Assembly (NCBI GenBank): GCA_030761205.1
Contig: JAULJL010000027.1
Location: 9,739,001-9,803,000 of the forward strand
Reading direction: 5' to 3'
DNA from: Fremontodendron californicum
Lineage: Eukaryota > Streptophyta > Magnoliopsida > Malvales > Malvaceae
Length of the DNA stretch: 64,000 nucleotides
Shown: piece after piece, positions 47,678 to 58,502 of the stretch
Position numbering within the stretch: the first letter of the stretch is position 1
Layout of the letters: the number at the start of each line of letters is the position of its first letter
The notes under the pieces: model-generated
Database searches by the model: none
Told to the model about the DNA's origin: nothing
Seen by the model: only the letters and a program-made list of their open reading frames with translations
Made by a program: the position numbers and the translations under genes

Positions 47678-48184
47678 GCACAAGGCAAGACTAAGGCAAA
47701 AAAAAAAAAAAAAAAGATGAGCACACTTACACTAAATGAGGGTTTCGGCGAAGAGGGTATATAAGTTGTCTCTCTTTATTTTTTCATACACATTCACATC
47801 ATTTTGAAAAAAATGACAGTAGCTAAAACCTCTCAAGGAGAAAAGGAAAAGAAGAGAGAAAAAAGGAGAAAGTTGGAAACGATTTTTTGAAGCTTTGCGT
47901 GATAACTTGCTTCTCTTCTCATGTTCTTCATTTCCTTTTCACTTCTCATGCATTTGCTTCTTTATTTTCTATGTTAGTTTCATTTTTTTATTCACAACAA
48001 AGGTTTCTTAAAATGTTTTAAAAAGGTTTACTACTACTTCTTTTATTTTCTACAAAATGGCAAGGTTTACAAAATTTTCGTACACTTCCTCCTTGGCCGA
48101 AACTTGTATTGTTCATTGTGCTTGCATTTTGTTCATTTTTCGTGTTTGCATGTTGGATGTGGGATCTACTATTGTTTCATGCTT

Positions 48185-48806
48185 TTGAGGTTTCTCTCAA
48201 CTTTCTTGTTTCATACTTAAAAATAAATTTAAAAGCTTTCAAAACCCTAAAACATGATAAGCATCAATTTGATTAAAAACAAACAAGAATCAAATCAATC
48301 TAACAAAATTTTGGGGTTTTTCTCAACTTTTTTGTTTCATTCTTAAAAATAATATCAAAAGCTTACAGAACCCAAAAACATGATTTTATGTTAGATTAAC
48401 ATAATCTAACAAGATTTTGGGATTTCTTTCAACTTTTTTTGTTTCATGCTTAAAAATAAAATTAAAAGCTTACAGAACCTAAAACATGATTTTATGCTAG
48501 ATTAACATAACACAAGTATCAATTTGATTAAAAACAACAAGAATCAAATCAATCTAACAAGATTTTAGGATTTCTCCCAACAATCTAACAAGATTTTGGG
48601 GTTTCTCTCAACTTTCTTGTTTCATGCTTAAAAATAAAATTAAAAGGTTTCATAACCCTAAAAGATGATTTTATGCTAGATTAATATAACCCAAGTATCA
48701 ATTTGATTAAAAACAAAAAGAATCAAATCAATCTAACAAGATTTTGGGGTTTCTCTCAACTTCATTGTTTCATGCTTCAAAAATAAAATTAAAAGCTTAC
48801 AGAATA
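48185..48806. repeat. Tandem repeat, about 106-149 bp x 5
   Basis: Units start GGTTTCTCTCAACTTTCTTG, then TTTCATGCTTAAAAATAAAA, and end ATCAATCTAACAAGATTTTGG. Starts lie near 48188, 48314, 48420, 48600 and 48747, with a 33 bp fragment at 48567. Some units lack the middle part. It probably belongs to the leader region of the copia element whose LTR starts at 49217, but could belong to the Ogre LTR. Confidence 0.85.
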
Positions 48807-49202
48807 TGATACAAGAGCATGTACATTTAATCAATTCATTGATTTCAATCATAACATCATAAACAATAATCAATAAGCAATTTCACAATTTCGGGTTAAA
48901 AGAAAAAATTCATGTAATACTCATTTTACATGCTATTGATTTATGATATTTTGATAATTTTAATTTTATTTAAACTAATGCGAATTAGATTTGAAAAAGC
49001 CATATATTAATATATCAAATTAGCATGAAACAATTTGATACTACAAATCATTATCTCAACGAAAAATTCATATATGATATATATTGTCAAAAAATAGAAA
49101 TATGATTCTGAAGCAAATCAATACATGCATGCTTTAAAAAACATACTTAAGAAGAAATTAAAAGTATGTCTTTAAGATCTGAACAACATAGCTAGAGAGA
49201 TA
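48807..49202 (-). other. Presumed copia leader, non-coding
   Basis: AT-rich sequence inside of the PBS. No gag or pol motif follows on the minus strand, so this copia element is either a non-coding derivative or truncated. Confidence 0.45.
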
Positions 49203-49214
49203 GCTCTGATACCA
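49203..49214 (-). other. Primer binding site, initiator tRNA-Met type (copia)
   Basis: The minus strand reads TGGTATCAGAGC two bases inside the LTR that starts (plus strand) at 49217. Confidence 0.85.
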
Positions 49215-49307
49215 CATGTTAGATAATTGAAATCTAAAACGTACCTCCAGCCATTGTTGATCAAGAAAAACAATCTTGCTTCAAACATTCAAATAAACTC
49301 TCTTCCT

Positions 49308-49310
49308 TTA
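49308..49310. repeat. CACTA target site duplication, left copy (TTA)
   Basis: TTA, matching 53298-53300; 3 bp duplications are the rule for CACTA transposons. Confidence 0.85.
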
Positions 49311-49710
49311 CACTACAAACAAATTGCCATATACTGACGGTCCAAAAACCGTTGGTAAAACCCAAAAATCCGTCGCTATAAGTTCAAAAACCCTATATCG
49401 ACGGTAAATATGGCTATTCCGACAAAAAATTAAGCGTCAGTAAAACCCTCGTCGGTATATACCTATACCAACGAAAAAGTGACCATCGGAATAGGGTGTA
49501 TAGTCTATACCGACGGTTGTAGGCGTCACTATTGTTACTACCGTCGGTATAAACTCCGTTGTGTTAGTTAATTTTGTTTTTGTCTGTACCGACGGCGCGT
49601 CCGACGGTATAGATATACCGACGGACCTTTGGCTCGTCGGTATAGGTCTAATTGTTAAATTGTACATTACTGTTGATATATGATCCGTCGGTATAGGTTT
49701 AAAGCGTTGG

Positions 49711-50785
49711 TAAAAGTAAAATTTTACTATATTTTCAATTACTAATATTGATTTATTTATAATCCTATTCCAACATATTTCATATAAAACAAAAAACATC
49801 ATAAGAAAGTACAAAATGTTTAATAATATTAAAAATAAAATTACAAATAAATTGTCTTAATTGTACCATTTTCAAAAACTAAACAGATGTCACAAACTAA
49901 AACAATAACATAAAGTCTTAATAAAAAAAAATCATTAAAATTGAAAATAAGTATTCCAAATAAATGAAGTAAATAAGCATTTTTCTAAAGGTACGTGATC
50001 CCATGCATATTCCTATAGAGCAACATCTGCATAAAATTGACAAATATTGTACAATTAAAAGCAATTAAATAGTGAAGTCAATATAGAAAAAATACCACAT
50101 AATTATTAAAAACTTGTATGAAACACTAAAATTGATTACATTAATAAATAATAGTATAGATGCCATGCCAATTGCCATGAATGAAGTTTTAGCTTGATAA
50201 GGTCTTCACTCTCCAGCTTCATAATAATTCATCAATTCCAAATCAAGATGAAATCATTGGGTAATCTACTTTTACAATTTCTTATGTAATGCAAAGTTGG
50301 AACTAGTACATATACTTGTGCTATATTATTAGATAATCATTTTTGTGGGTCAAGTCAAGCATGGGAAACAAACAAAACAATGTTTAGAATAAGCTTTGCT
50401 ATTGGGCTATCGGACAGGGTATATGGCCTATCATTTTTGTAGTTCACTGATAGTACTACAAAAATGTAATTAAAAAATTATGCCCCACAACCCCAAAGGG
50501 CCAAATGAGTACGGGAACCCTTATTATCCTTATTATCATCCAACAGGCTGGCTGACCTACCTATAATGGAATGTTGAGAGTAGGTGAGACACTATTTGTA
50601 TTTGATACTCCTACTAATTTGCAAATCATTTTGCACCACTGACCAGCTCAAATAAGAGTAACTATCTAATAATGCAAATAACATAGGCTTTGCAGAATAG
50701 ACATGTATCATTCAACATCATAGTAGCAAATCAAACACTATAATCCCTGTTACATAGGCAATTCGAAAAACTAGGTACTACTTAC
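49711..50785. other. CACTA interior, no gene fragment recognised
   Basis: AT-rich sequence between the left subterminal repeats and the NDR fragment. It may be captured intron or 3' flanking sequence. No coding motif was found on either strand. Confidence 0.45.
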
Positions 50786-51531
50786 CTCAACTAAGGCACT
50801 AAATCTTCTATCCAACTTGGATGTCATGTGGAGGGCCTCAGAATGAAAAGGTGAGTTATCCCCAACAAAGATTAAGGTACGGCATCTGAGCCTCTTCAAC
50901 CCACCGATAAGATCAGGTCTTCTGCAAGTTGGGGAAACAAAGTTTTGAGCACTTGAAAACTATTTATTTAATGAAATAAAGACAAATAATATGCAAAAAC
51001 AAGAAGTGACAATACCAAAGTAGTCACATTATCTTGTATTGTACCTATTAATTGATTGAAGAAATTGTATCACATTTGATCCCTCTCTCTTATCCAGCAA
51101 CTAAGAAAACAAGCATGCCATAGGAATAAGTCATGTCAACTTTCGAAAATTCTCCGTTTAAAAGGTGGCGAAAAAGAAACAAAGAGAATCCAAATCCAGC
51201 AGACAGGCTATTCATGAAAGAAGAAAAAACCAAAAGAAACTTAAAAGATAGATTACTAGGATGGAAATGCTAGGATACCTTGCTAAAGCAACTTGAAGCA
51301 AAAACTCTTTAAGCAGTCCACACATTCCATGAAAATATAACAAATTTGATATCACCTACAGATTATAAGTAAGTCATTTTAGTTATACAATAGAAATTTA
51401 TGCACAAAGGATGTTAGTTATAACCAACAATATTAGGAAGGAAACTTGTTATAAAACCATTCAGTCTAAGAGGGTGCTCTGCAAAGAGGGGATATAAGAA
51501 TCAAACCAAGAACACATTCTCTGCATTTCAT
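50786..51531 (-). pseudogene. Captured NDR/NDL (N-myc downregulated-like, SF21-type) gene fragment, four exons
   Basis: NDL proteins have an alpha/beta-hydrolase fold; in plants they act with G-protein beta in auxin-related signalling. Minus-strand exons: 51531-51441 (MKCRECVLGLILISPLC, then RAPS and a TAG where Trp is usual, then TEWFYNK); 51355-51279 (VISNLLYFHGMCGLLKEFLL); 51100-51045 (LLDKREGSNVIQFLQSIN); 50921-50786 (RRPDLIGGLKRLRCRTLIF, GDNSPFHSEALHMTSKLDRR, FSALVE), the last ending at GTAAGT. Acceptors TGCAG, TGTAG, CTTAG and TGCAG precede the exons. The donor after the first exon has lost a G (AACAAGTTTCC), and one exon between the second and third appears missing since phases do not match. 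The 5' half and last exons of the gene are absent. It cannot encode a working protein. Confidence 0.88.
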
Positions 51532-52291
51532 CTGCAATGCAAAAGCTTTGTCAATGAACTCACATTAAAAACATTTAAATAATACTACTCAAAGGATTCA
51601 TAAGGAAACCTAAAGCAAATAGAGTAACAATGTAAGCACCCGATATTGTCATGTATCATATCCTATTCCTAATCGCAACTAATATTTCCCTGATCTGGTC
51701 CTCCTCCCTGCTTCAAGAGCACATGTCAAGTGCTTGTTTTTGCATCAACTGCTTTGCCAACATTTAAAATAGATCTTATTTAGATGAGGATCTCATTGTT
51801 TTTATTGCCTTTAAATTTGCGATGCAGCAGTATATCATACTATCTTAAATTAAATCTCTAGTGTGAAATATATACAAAAGTTATAAGATGACACTTGTTT
51901 CTGGATAAATAAGGTTTGGCCATGGGAAAAAAAACCTTCTTTTCTTTTCCATATTGCATTATTATGCATTACATCAAATTAAAGGTTAGAGATATAAAGT
52001 ATATGCTTATATTGGTCAGATTCAGAATTGTCTAATCTAAAAAAGTTGGGAGAGTCTAACATCAACTAACTAGCTAGCTATAGCACTTTATAATAAGTAG
52101 TATATAGATAGTGCATATACAACAGACTCTCATTACACCAGGAAATGCAGAAAATCAAAATGCAATAGCAAAAACTAGTATAGCCAAATTTGAATGGTAT
52201 ATTGACATAGCAAAACCCATTTATCAAACTCATTTAAATTTAAAAGAAATTATTTTTAAAATCCAAAAAAGAAAAAGAAAAAAAAACTAAC
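51532..52291. other. CACTA interior between the two captured gene fragments
   Basis: No exon was recognised. It is probably intron sequence of the captured NDR and OST48 genes plus the junction between the two acquisitions. The exact junction cannot be placed by eye. Confidence 0.45.
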
Positions 52292-52702
52292 CTCATCAAA
52301 ATCAACTCCACATTCGGTAGCAATGTTCTTAATCAAATCAAACGCAGATCCATTAGCTGCAACTATCAAATCGTGACCTAAGACAATGAAGTCAAGCACT
52401 GCCTCCAAATCCAAAGATCCACCAAACCCTAACCAAGAGAATTCAAAATTACAATTAAGATAATACAGAATATAGCAAAACGCGTAGAAACGAATGGAGG
52501 GAAAAAGAAACGGCTCTATTTTCAAGTTGTGAGATTACTTTCGATGGAATGAGAGAAAAGGATCAAGGCGTCGTAGAGGTACTGGCCGTAGCGTTGGAGG
52601 GAGAGAGATGGATCGTCGGCAAGTTGGAATTTGAGGTTGAAGCCGCGAGATTTGAGGGAGTTGAAGAAAATGGAATGAGACGATTTGGAGAAAAATAAAT
52701 GG
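52292..52702 (-). pseudogene. Captured OST48 (oligosaccharyltransferase 48 kDa subunit) gene fragment, two exons
   Basis: OST48/WBP1 is a subunit of the ER complex that transfers N-glycans to proteins. The minus-strand exon 52702-52539 reads SKSSHSIFFNSLKSRGFNLK, FQLADDPSLSLQRYGQYLYD, ALILFSHSIE and ends at GTAATC. The exon 52428-52292 reads FGGSLDLEAVLDF, GHDLIVAANGSAFDLIKNIA, TECGVDFDE and ends at GTTAGT. The intron between (52538-52429, 110 bp) starts GT and ends TTAG, and the split Arg codon is kept, so the exons still join in frame. The signal peptide, N-terminus and everything beyond about residue 130 of the parent protein are missing. Upstream sequence to 52770 is open but unrelated. 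Confidence 0.9.
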
Positions 52703-53060
52703 AGGAGGCAGTTGAAACTTCAAAGAAGCAAAAAAGCTCTCACCTGTTGAGAAAAGAAAAAGCCCTTGCAAGCAAAGAAGAAAACACCTGTTGATTTAGA
52801 AAAAACACAACCAGATTTGGAGAAAGAATCTCCTGCGATTGAATTTGGGGTTTGGAGAACAAAAGAGTCAAAGAAAATAGGGTTGAGAGAAAAAAGGATC
52901 TGATGATTTATTCCCCAAATAAAATGTACATGACCTATAGCAGCGGTCAAAATAAAATAAACCGTTGCTATAGGACATTTTTTTATAAAAAAAAAAAAAA
53001 TTGAAAAAAAAAAATAAATTCGCCAAATGAAAAAAAAAAACGGGTTTTTTTTTTTCTTTC
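52703..53060. other. CACTA interior right of the OST48 fragment
   Basis: No gene was recognised. It contains an inverted pair, CCTATAGCAGCGGT (52933) and ACCGTTGCTATAGG (52961), around an A/T spacer, then A- and T-homopolymer runs. Confidence 0.5.
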
Positions 53061-53297
53061 TATGATGGGTATATACTGACGGTCGAAATAAAACCGTCAG
53101 TATACATTAGACCTATACTGATGAAAAAAGGTTAACTGTTACAATAGATGTAATCTATACCGACGGAAGAAATAAGTGTCGGTATATATTGTATATTTTC
53201 TGACGGACCAAAAATCCGTCAGTATAGACTTGATTTACTGACGGATTTTGACCGTCAGTAAAAGTCGATGTCAGTATATGGCAATTTGTTTGTAGTG

Positions 53298-53300
53298 TTA
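53298..53300. repeat. CACTA target site duplication, right copy (TTA)
   Basis: TTA, matching 49308-49310. Confidence 0.85.
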
Positions 53301-54149
53301 GTATCTGCCTTCTAGTCTATTTCTTTTGTTTTCTATAAGTTACCCTTAGATGATTTTACAGTCAATTTATAGACTAGACTAGGGACCTATACTAGATAAA
53401 AGAGTTAAATCCTACCATCAAGGAATCCTTATTCTTATCAATTACTGAGATAGAGAAGTTATCTTTAACTTTATCGTTAAAGTAGTTTATCTTGAATAAG
53501 ATTTATTAGAATAATATCAACTAAGTATTTATCAACATAATTAAATAATTATCTTGGTTTTATTGAATTATCATGTGGGCCACAATATTATCCAACAAAT
53601 ATCACCCGCATAAATATCATGGCATCTCATATAATCATCTTTTACAAAAAAATATTTATGTTTCGATGGAGTATTATGAAAATTTCTAAACGAAAGAAGT
53701 TTTCTATAGTCTGCCTAGACATTGGGGGAGTTTAGACAAATATTTCAACTTTGAAGATTCTCGTAATATTCTTAAAAAAGAAAACAAATTTTGTCGAAAA
53801 TGATTTTTTTATTGTTCTAATAACGGCATTAAAGGGAATAATTTTTAAATATTGAATTTAAAATTATTTCTTTCAAGACTAAAAATAACACATGATTAAA
53901 TGGTATCGTTTTTTAAACAGGCATCGTGAGGGTGCTAATACCTTCCCCGCGTATAACCGTACTCCCAAACGCAAGTTTTGTTTTTCGCATATCAAAAATT
54001 ATTTTTTTAATAAATTTTAATTGATTTTAAAATTTTATAAAGAGAATCTTTTTCTAAGTGGTTAATCACACCTAAACAAAAAAATATTGATGGCGATTCT
54101 TATCTATTTTTAAAATCGTCGTCTAGCGATTGAGAATTTTTTTATGACA

Positions 54150-54281
54150 ATGAAAACAAAACGTTTGTGGCCTAAAAATAATTATCAATCTAAAACATGC
54201 ACTTTATAAAACACCTAAAGAATTTATTTATCTCCCTAATTTCTTCATTTATGCAAAATAATAAGCACAAATATAATATAA

Positions 54282-54327
<46 letters not shown>

Positions 54328-57300
54328 TAGCATTTCTATCTAAGGAGATTTGAGACATAAATTTGTTTCAGAAAGGAAACAAAAAGAAAAGAGAAAACTA
54401 AAAATTAAGGTAATACTAAAAGAAGAAAGCTTACCTTGACTTATACACCAAAATATATAACGAAGTGGAGATAAAAAATCATGCAAATATTGAGAAATTG
54501 AAGACCCGGACCAATTTGATACAAAATCACATATCATTAAATCTAACGGAAGAATTTTTTTTTTATAAAAAAAGAACAAGATCATAAGGATTATTTGTAT
54601 GCATTTTTCATGGATTTTTTTTTTAATAAAAATAACTCATAAAATCCAATTCAAGAGGGAAAAGAACCCAAAAATAAGCATCCAAAAATACAATTAGGAA
54701 AATATGCGAGAACAAAAGAAAAAAAAAACATACAAATGAAGGGCAAAGAAATGGAGAAAAAAGTTAAAAAAAAAAAAAAAAAAGAGAGAGAGAGAGAGCA
54801 TCTAAATTTTTAAATTCATATTTTCAAACATAGCATAAATATCATCATAAACTTTACCCAACTCTCTCTCTTTTATGTATACAAAAACTAAAACCTAAAA
54901 ACCTAAATACATACAAAAAACGAAAACCCAAAATAAACTAATCTTCTTACACCTCCCAAACTTCCTTGCATCTTTCCAAATCAATTCATTTATTCTCAGG
55001 TCCTTACATCTTTCCAAAGGAGCCCATTTATTCTCAGGTCCTTACATCTCTCTCAAATCAGCCCATTACACCTACTTACATCTCACCAATAAAAAAATAC
55101 CAAATGTCAAACACTAAAGGCTGAACATGTGTCATGATCCTTTCTATGTGTAATTTGTTGAAGTCACACCGACTACTCTAGCTTTGTCTAGAATTCTCCT
55201 TAAGTCATATTTGTTAAATTTTTTCTTAGTGTTCTCTCTAGGCCTTTCTCAAAGTCTTTAGACTTTTCTCTACCACCACAACCGACAATGATAAGTCGGT
55301 TTAGTATGGTTATAAATAGAGATTGTGTGTGTTGTGTAAAAGGTGTGGTGGAAAGAAAAAGAAAGAAAGGAAAAATAAGAAAGAGTAGTGGTGTCACGTA
55401 GAGAAAAGAAAGAAAAAGATGTGAGTGATTAGGGAGTGTGATGTGAGAAATTATAAGGTGTATGTATGAGTATAGAAAGTTGTATGTGAGTGAATAGTAA
55501 AGTGAGAAAGAGTTTGTGTGAGGTTGTCTCTATTGTTAGTTGGTGTTCACACCAATTGTATTTGGTCTTTTCTCATATTAATAAAAGAGTTGTTTTTCGG
55601 AAGTTACTGTAGCATCCCGAGATAAAGTTAATGTAGCAAATCGGTACTGTAGCACAAAACTACAATCGGTACCGAGAGTCAAAAATCAACATAATTAATA
55701 AATTTATATTAATGGGAAAACTATATATGAAAAAAATACTTGAATTTAAGACTATATAGAAAATAAAATTGGGTTTTTTTGCTACATATGAGAATAGGGT
55801 GGTGTAAGAGGAGAGGTGGGGATTCAAACTTTGGGTCTTAATCCTTGTAAAGAGGATAATAACCATTAAGTCAAGTTTAAGAAAAGAAACTAATAACCGA
55901 CCAATAACGAAACTTATTCGATTCTAAGAAGTTGCATACTGAATCTCATATTTTCTCATGATTGTGGTGTCATCTCTGTCATTCTCACCATAATCTGTTG
56001 TTGAATTTGAGCTGCTAACCATATGCATGAAGGTACAAACCTATACGAGTTGGCCCATCAACCGATACGTTTTGTTTTGTTCATTGATGATAAAAAAAAT
56101 AGACATGGTCTGAGGCTCTGAGCCATGAGGATATAAATTTACAATTGAAATTTTTTGATATTTTCATTCTTGGGCTGATCAAAGTTGGATATTACAAATG
56201 ATGTATCAGACCAGTTCTTTTCTCTCCAGCAAAGGGTTAGGCTAGGCCCGTTCGTCTTCACCAATCATCACCAGATCAAGAGTTAAAAGCGAGGCTATCG
56301 GGGCAAAACTTGGGAAAATTTGGACTCCCCTGCCGCATAAGATTTCACTCAAGGCCAATCCAAAAATTTTATGTTTGGGAGATCAAGATAATAGAATCAA
56401 ATTATAAATTTTTGAAAAATTAAAATTAATTTTTATTATTTTTAAATTAGACAATTGTTAAAACCTAAAAAGTTTGGAGGAATTCAGGAGGAGCCAAAGC
56501 CCCTAGTCCTCTCCTCCTTGGATCCGCCCCTGACCTCACTCCATTTCTTTACTTCATTTTTCCAGTGATTTGTTTGAAATTCAGACACTAATATTAGTTC
56601 ATAAACCTATATAATAAACACTCTGATAATAGAGTCAATAAAAGTGTATGATCATTTGGAGGAGCACTACTTGCTAAATTTTAGCACCCGGTTTGATTAG
56701 TTTTTGCATGTTTTTGGCTTTCACATTGGTTGTTTGATAAATGAATGAATTTTAAATATTTTTTAAAAAAAATATGAATGAAAGAATTGAATTTTAAAAA
56801 TCGTAAATGAAAATAAGATATTACACAAAAATCATAAATATTTAGTGCATTTTATTCAAATATTCGCCGTACGTGATTGAAAAAGGAGTTCCCTCATTAA
56901 CAGGTTACTACTTTTATTTATTGTGAAAGAAGGTGAATAAATAAAATGAACGGCTGAGAAAACACTAAAGCAGCAAATTAAGCACAAAACTCTTCCCAAT
57001 ATAACCCATACATTAAACATGGAGGAATTCAATCGAATTTAATGCAAATTCATCCAGACTTCCAATTTTCTTCCCCCGTCAACAATAGGGTAAAGTTCGT
57101 CCAAAATTAGTGCTTAAACTCCTTTCTGCCGTGGATTCTTTTCTTGTTTTCTAGTATCAAATGGACACCTATAATCCTAAGGTTGATATATATACCTTCA
57201 AAAGAATCTATGGTAAATTATTTTCTTTTTTAATCAATTAACTTTTATTTATTTTCCTACTTAATTTAAAATCATTAAATTTCAATCACATATTAATTTC

Positions 57301-58109
57301 AATACGCTTTCTTTAAAATGGAGTAAATTCATTAATCAAAGAGCTGGATAGAGGTATTAATGTACCAAATCAAATCGGATCGTGTTAGGTTCAATTAGTC
57401 TTTGAAAATTTTTATCTAGACTCAATCCATGTCCTTGGACTCAATAGGTCCTTTTTTTTTAATATTAAAATATTAATATTTTTAAATTTAAAATTAAATA
57501 AAAAATATTTATTTATTAAATAATGTCTCAAATTAGGTCTGGAGTCGGTTCCTAGAACGAGGTGACCGTCACTATTAATAATGAAGAAAAAAAATCAGTA
57601 TAAAGATGACAACAAATTAAATATTTGTAATTTTTGAAATATTTAAATCTCAATTCGCCTAGTTTATATGATATATGAATTTATTTATTATTCGTTTAAT
57701 ATCTGAATATTACTATTCGAATCCGCATCCGATTTAAATAACAATATTCGTTAAATATTTGAATCCGTTAAATATCTAAATTTATTAAATCAATTTTTTA
57801 AAATATAAAATTAAATAAGAATTAAATATGCAAACGCATATTGGATTCGGATATCTAAATCCGTTATCTGTATAAGTAAAACGAATTCGAATTCCGACAC
57901 TATCCAAAGCAAGAATAAAACGGATTAGAATATCGAATATCCAAAAATTCCTATCAAATCTGAAAGGTATATCAAATATATAAATCTGAAATTATTCAAA
58001 TCCCACAAAAATAAAATAAAATAGTATCAAATATCTATTTTTTTTTTATTATCTATTACCATCGTAAATCAAGAATATCTTCTATCCAATAGGTATCCGT
58101 ATATACTAA
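54150..58109. other. Intergenic with scattered repeat remains
   Basis: A (TA)n run lies at 54290-54323. A 50 bp direct repeat based on ATTTATTCTCAGGTCCTTAC lies at 54980-55050. Between 57600 and 58060 there are repeated ATCCGNATCC / AATATCTAAAT phrases, and near 57370-57560 a MITE-like block with GGACTCAATAGGTCC. No coding sequence was recognised. Confidence 0.5.
55200..55610 (+). repeat. Possible LTR-like promoter block
   Basis: A strong TATA box (TATAAATAGA at 55311-55320) is followed by about 270 bp of purine-rich, stop-filled sequence and AATAAAAG (55580), the order expected for U3-R-U5 of a small LTR. Ends, PBS and TSD were not found, so this is only a suggestion. Confidence 0.3.
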
Positions 58110-58499
58110 GGGCTAGTTTAGCATTGCTATTGAAAAAATCTTGGGTTGGAAAAAGCTCGAATTGAAAAAAGTGTGTTTATAAAGTGTGGTGAAAAAGTGT
58201 GGTTTAAAAACTTTTAAGTGTTTAGCATTGCTGTGAAAAAGTGTTTTAGGAAATTGAAATGTCAAAAAAAGATATGTTTAAAATAATAAAAGTTAGAGAT
58301 GTGAGGATAATAAAGTCATTTTATCCAAAAGTCAGCTTTTAAAGCTCAAAAGCTATATTTTTTGGCTTTTTGGTTTGGCTTTTCAAACCATGGTTTCAAC
58401 AGCAGAAGCCAATTTTTTTTATCTGTTCAGCATTGCGTTTGCGATGAAAAGTAATTTTTAACCTCAAAAGCTGTGTCAAAAGCAATGTTAAACGAGGCC
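58110..58499. mobile_element. Tourist-like (PIF/Harbinger) MITE (390 bp)
   Basis: The left end GGGCTAGTTTAGCATTGCT and the reversed right end GGCCTCGTTTAACATTGCT form inverted repeats of about 24 bp. The 3 bp flanks TAA (58107-58109 and 58500-58502) match the usual Tourist duplication. The interior has no coding sequence. Confidence 0.75.
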
Positions 58500-58502
58500 T
58501 AA

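Larger units (their letters stand above)
49311..53297. mobile_element. Non-autonomous CACTA (En/Spm) transposon carrying host gene fragments (3987 bp)
   Basis: Perfect 28 bp terminal inverted repeats start CACTACAAACAAATTGCC (49311-49338 and 53270-53297), and a 3 bp TSD (TTA) flanks them. Subterminal regions (49330-49710 and 53060-53270) are full of CCGTCGGTATA / TATACCGACGG motifs in both orientations, the usual transposase binding style. No transposase is present. The interior (about 50780-52710) holds fragments of an NDR/NDL gene and an OST48 gene, both on the minus strand with recognisable introns. It is therefore a gene-capturing (Pack-type) CACTA element. Confidence 0.92.
49217..53597 (-). 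mobile_element. Copia-type LTR (about 391 bp) interrupted by the CACTA element
   Basis: The plus strand begins TGTTAGATAATTGAAATC at 49217 and ends ATTATCCAACA at 53597; the two ends are inverted copies of each other. Together with the PBS this marks a 5' LTR on the minus strand. The CACTA element plus its duplicated TTA account for 3990 of the 4381 bases. No second LTR is seen. Confidence 0.8.
36894..54149 (+). mobile_element. Second Ogre/Tat-like LTR, split by two later insertions
   Basis: The LTR starts TGTAAACACCTAATTTTGTCC at 36894, homologous to 8170. Its left part (36894-38837) includes a 156 bp minisatellite like that at 8990. It resumes after the Athila insertion (47678 to about 48130, with TATATAAG at 47758-47765 and a TTGGCCGAAAC phrase like that at 10323). 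It ends with a U5-like part (about 53860-54149: AACACATGATTAAATGGTATC, GGGTGCTAATACCTTCCCCGC). The right boundary is uncertain. TGACA at 54145-54149 is one candidate end. No Ogre PBS follows and no TSD was found, so it is a solo or truncated LTR of roughly 3 kb once the insertions are removed. Confidence 0.65.

Noticed and set aside
47695..47715. Poly(A) run just right of the Athila element, possible retroposon tail
   Set aside because: It lies 20 bases beyond a perfect TSD and belongs to the host Ogre-like LTR. There is no second duplication to support a separate insertion.
49437..49814. 125-codon minus-strand frame in the CACTA left end
   Set aside because: Its repeated Thr/Val/Gly residues derive from the subterminal CCGTCGGTATA repeats.
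56330..56540. Possible MITE ending GGATCCGCCCCTGA
   Set aside because: Only one end is suggestive. No inverted partner or duplication was found.
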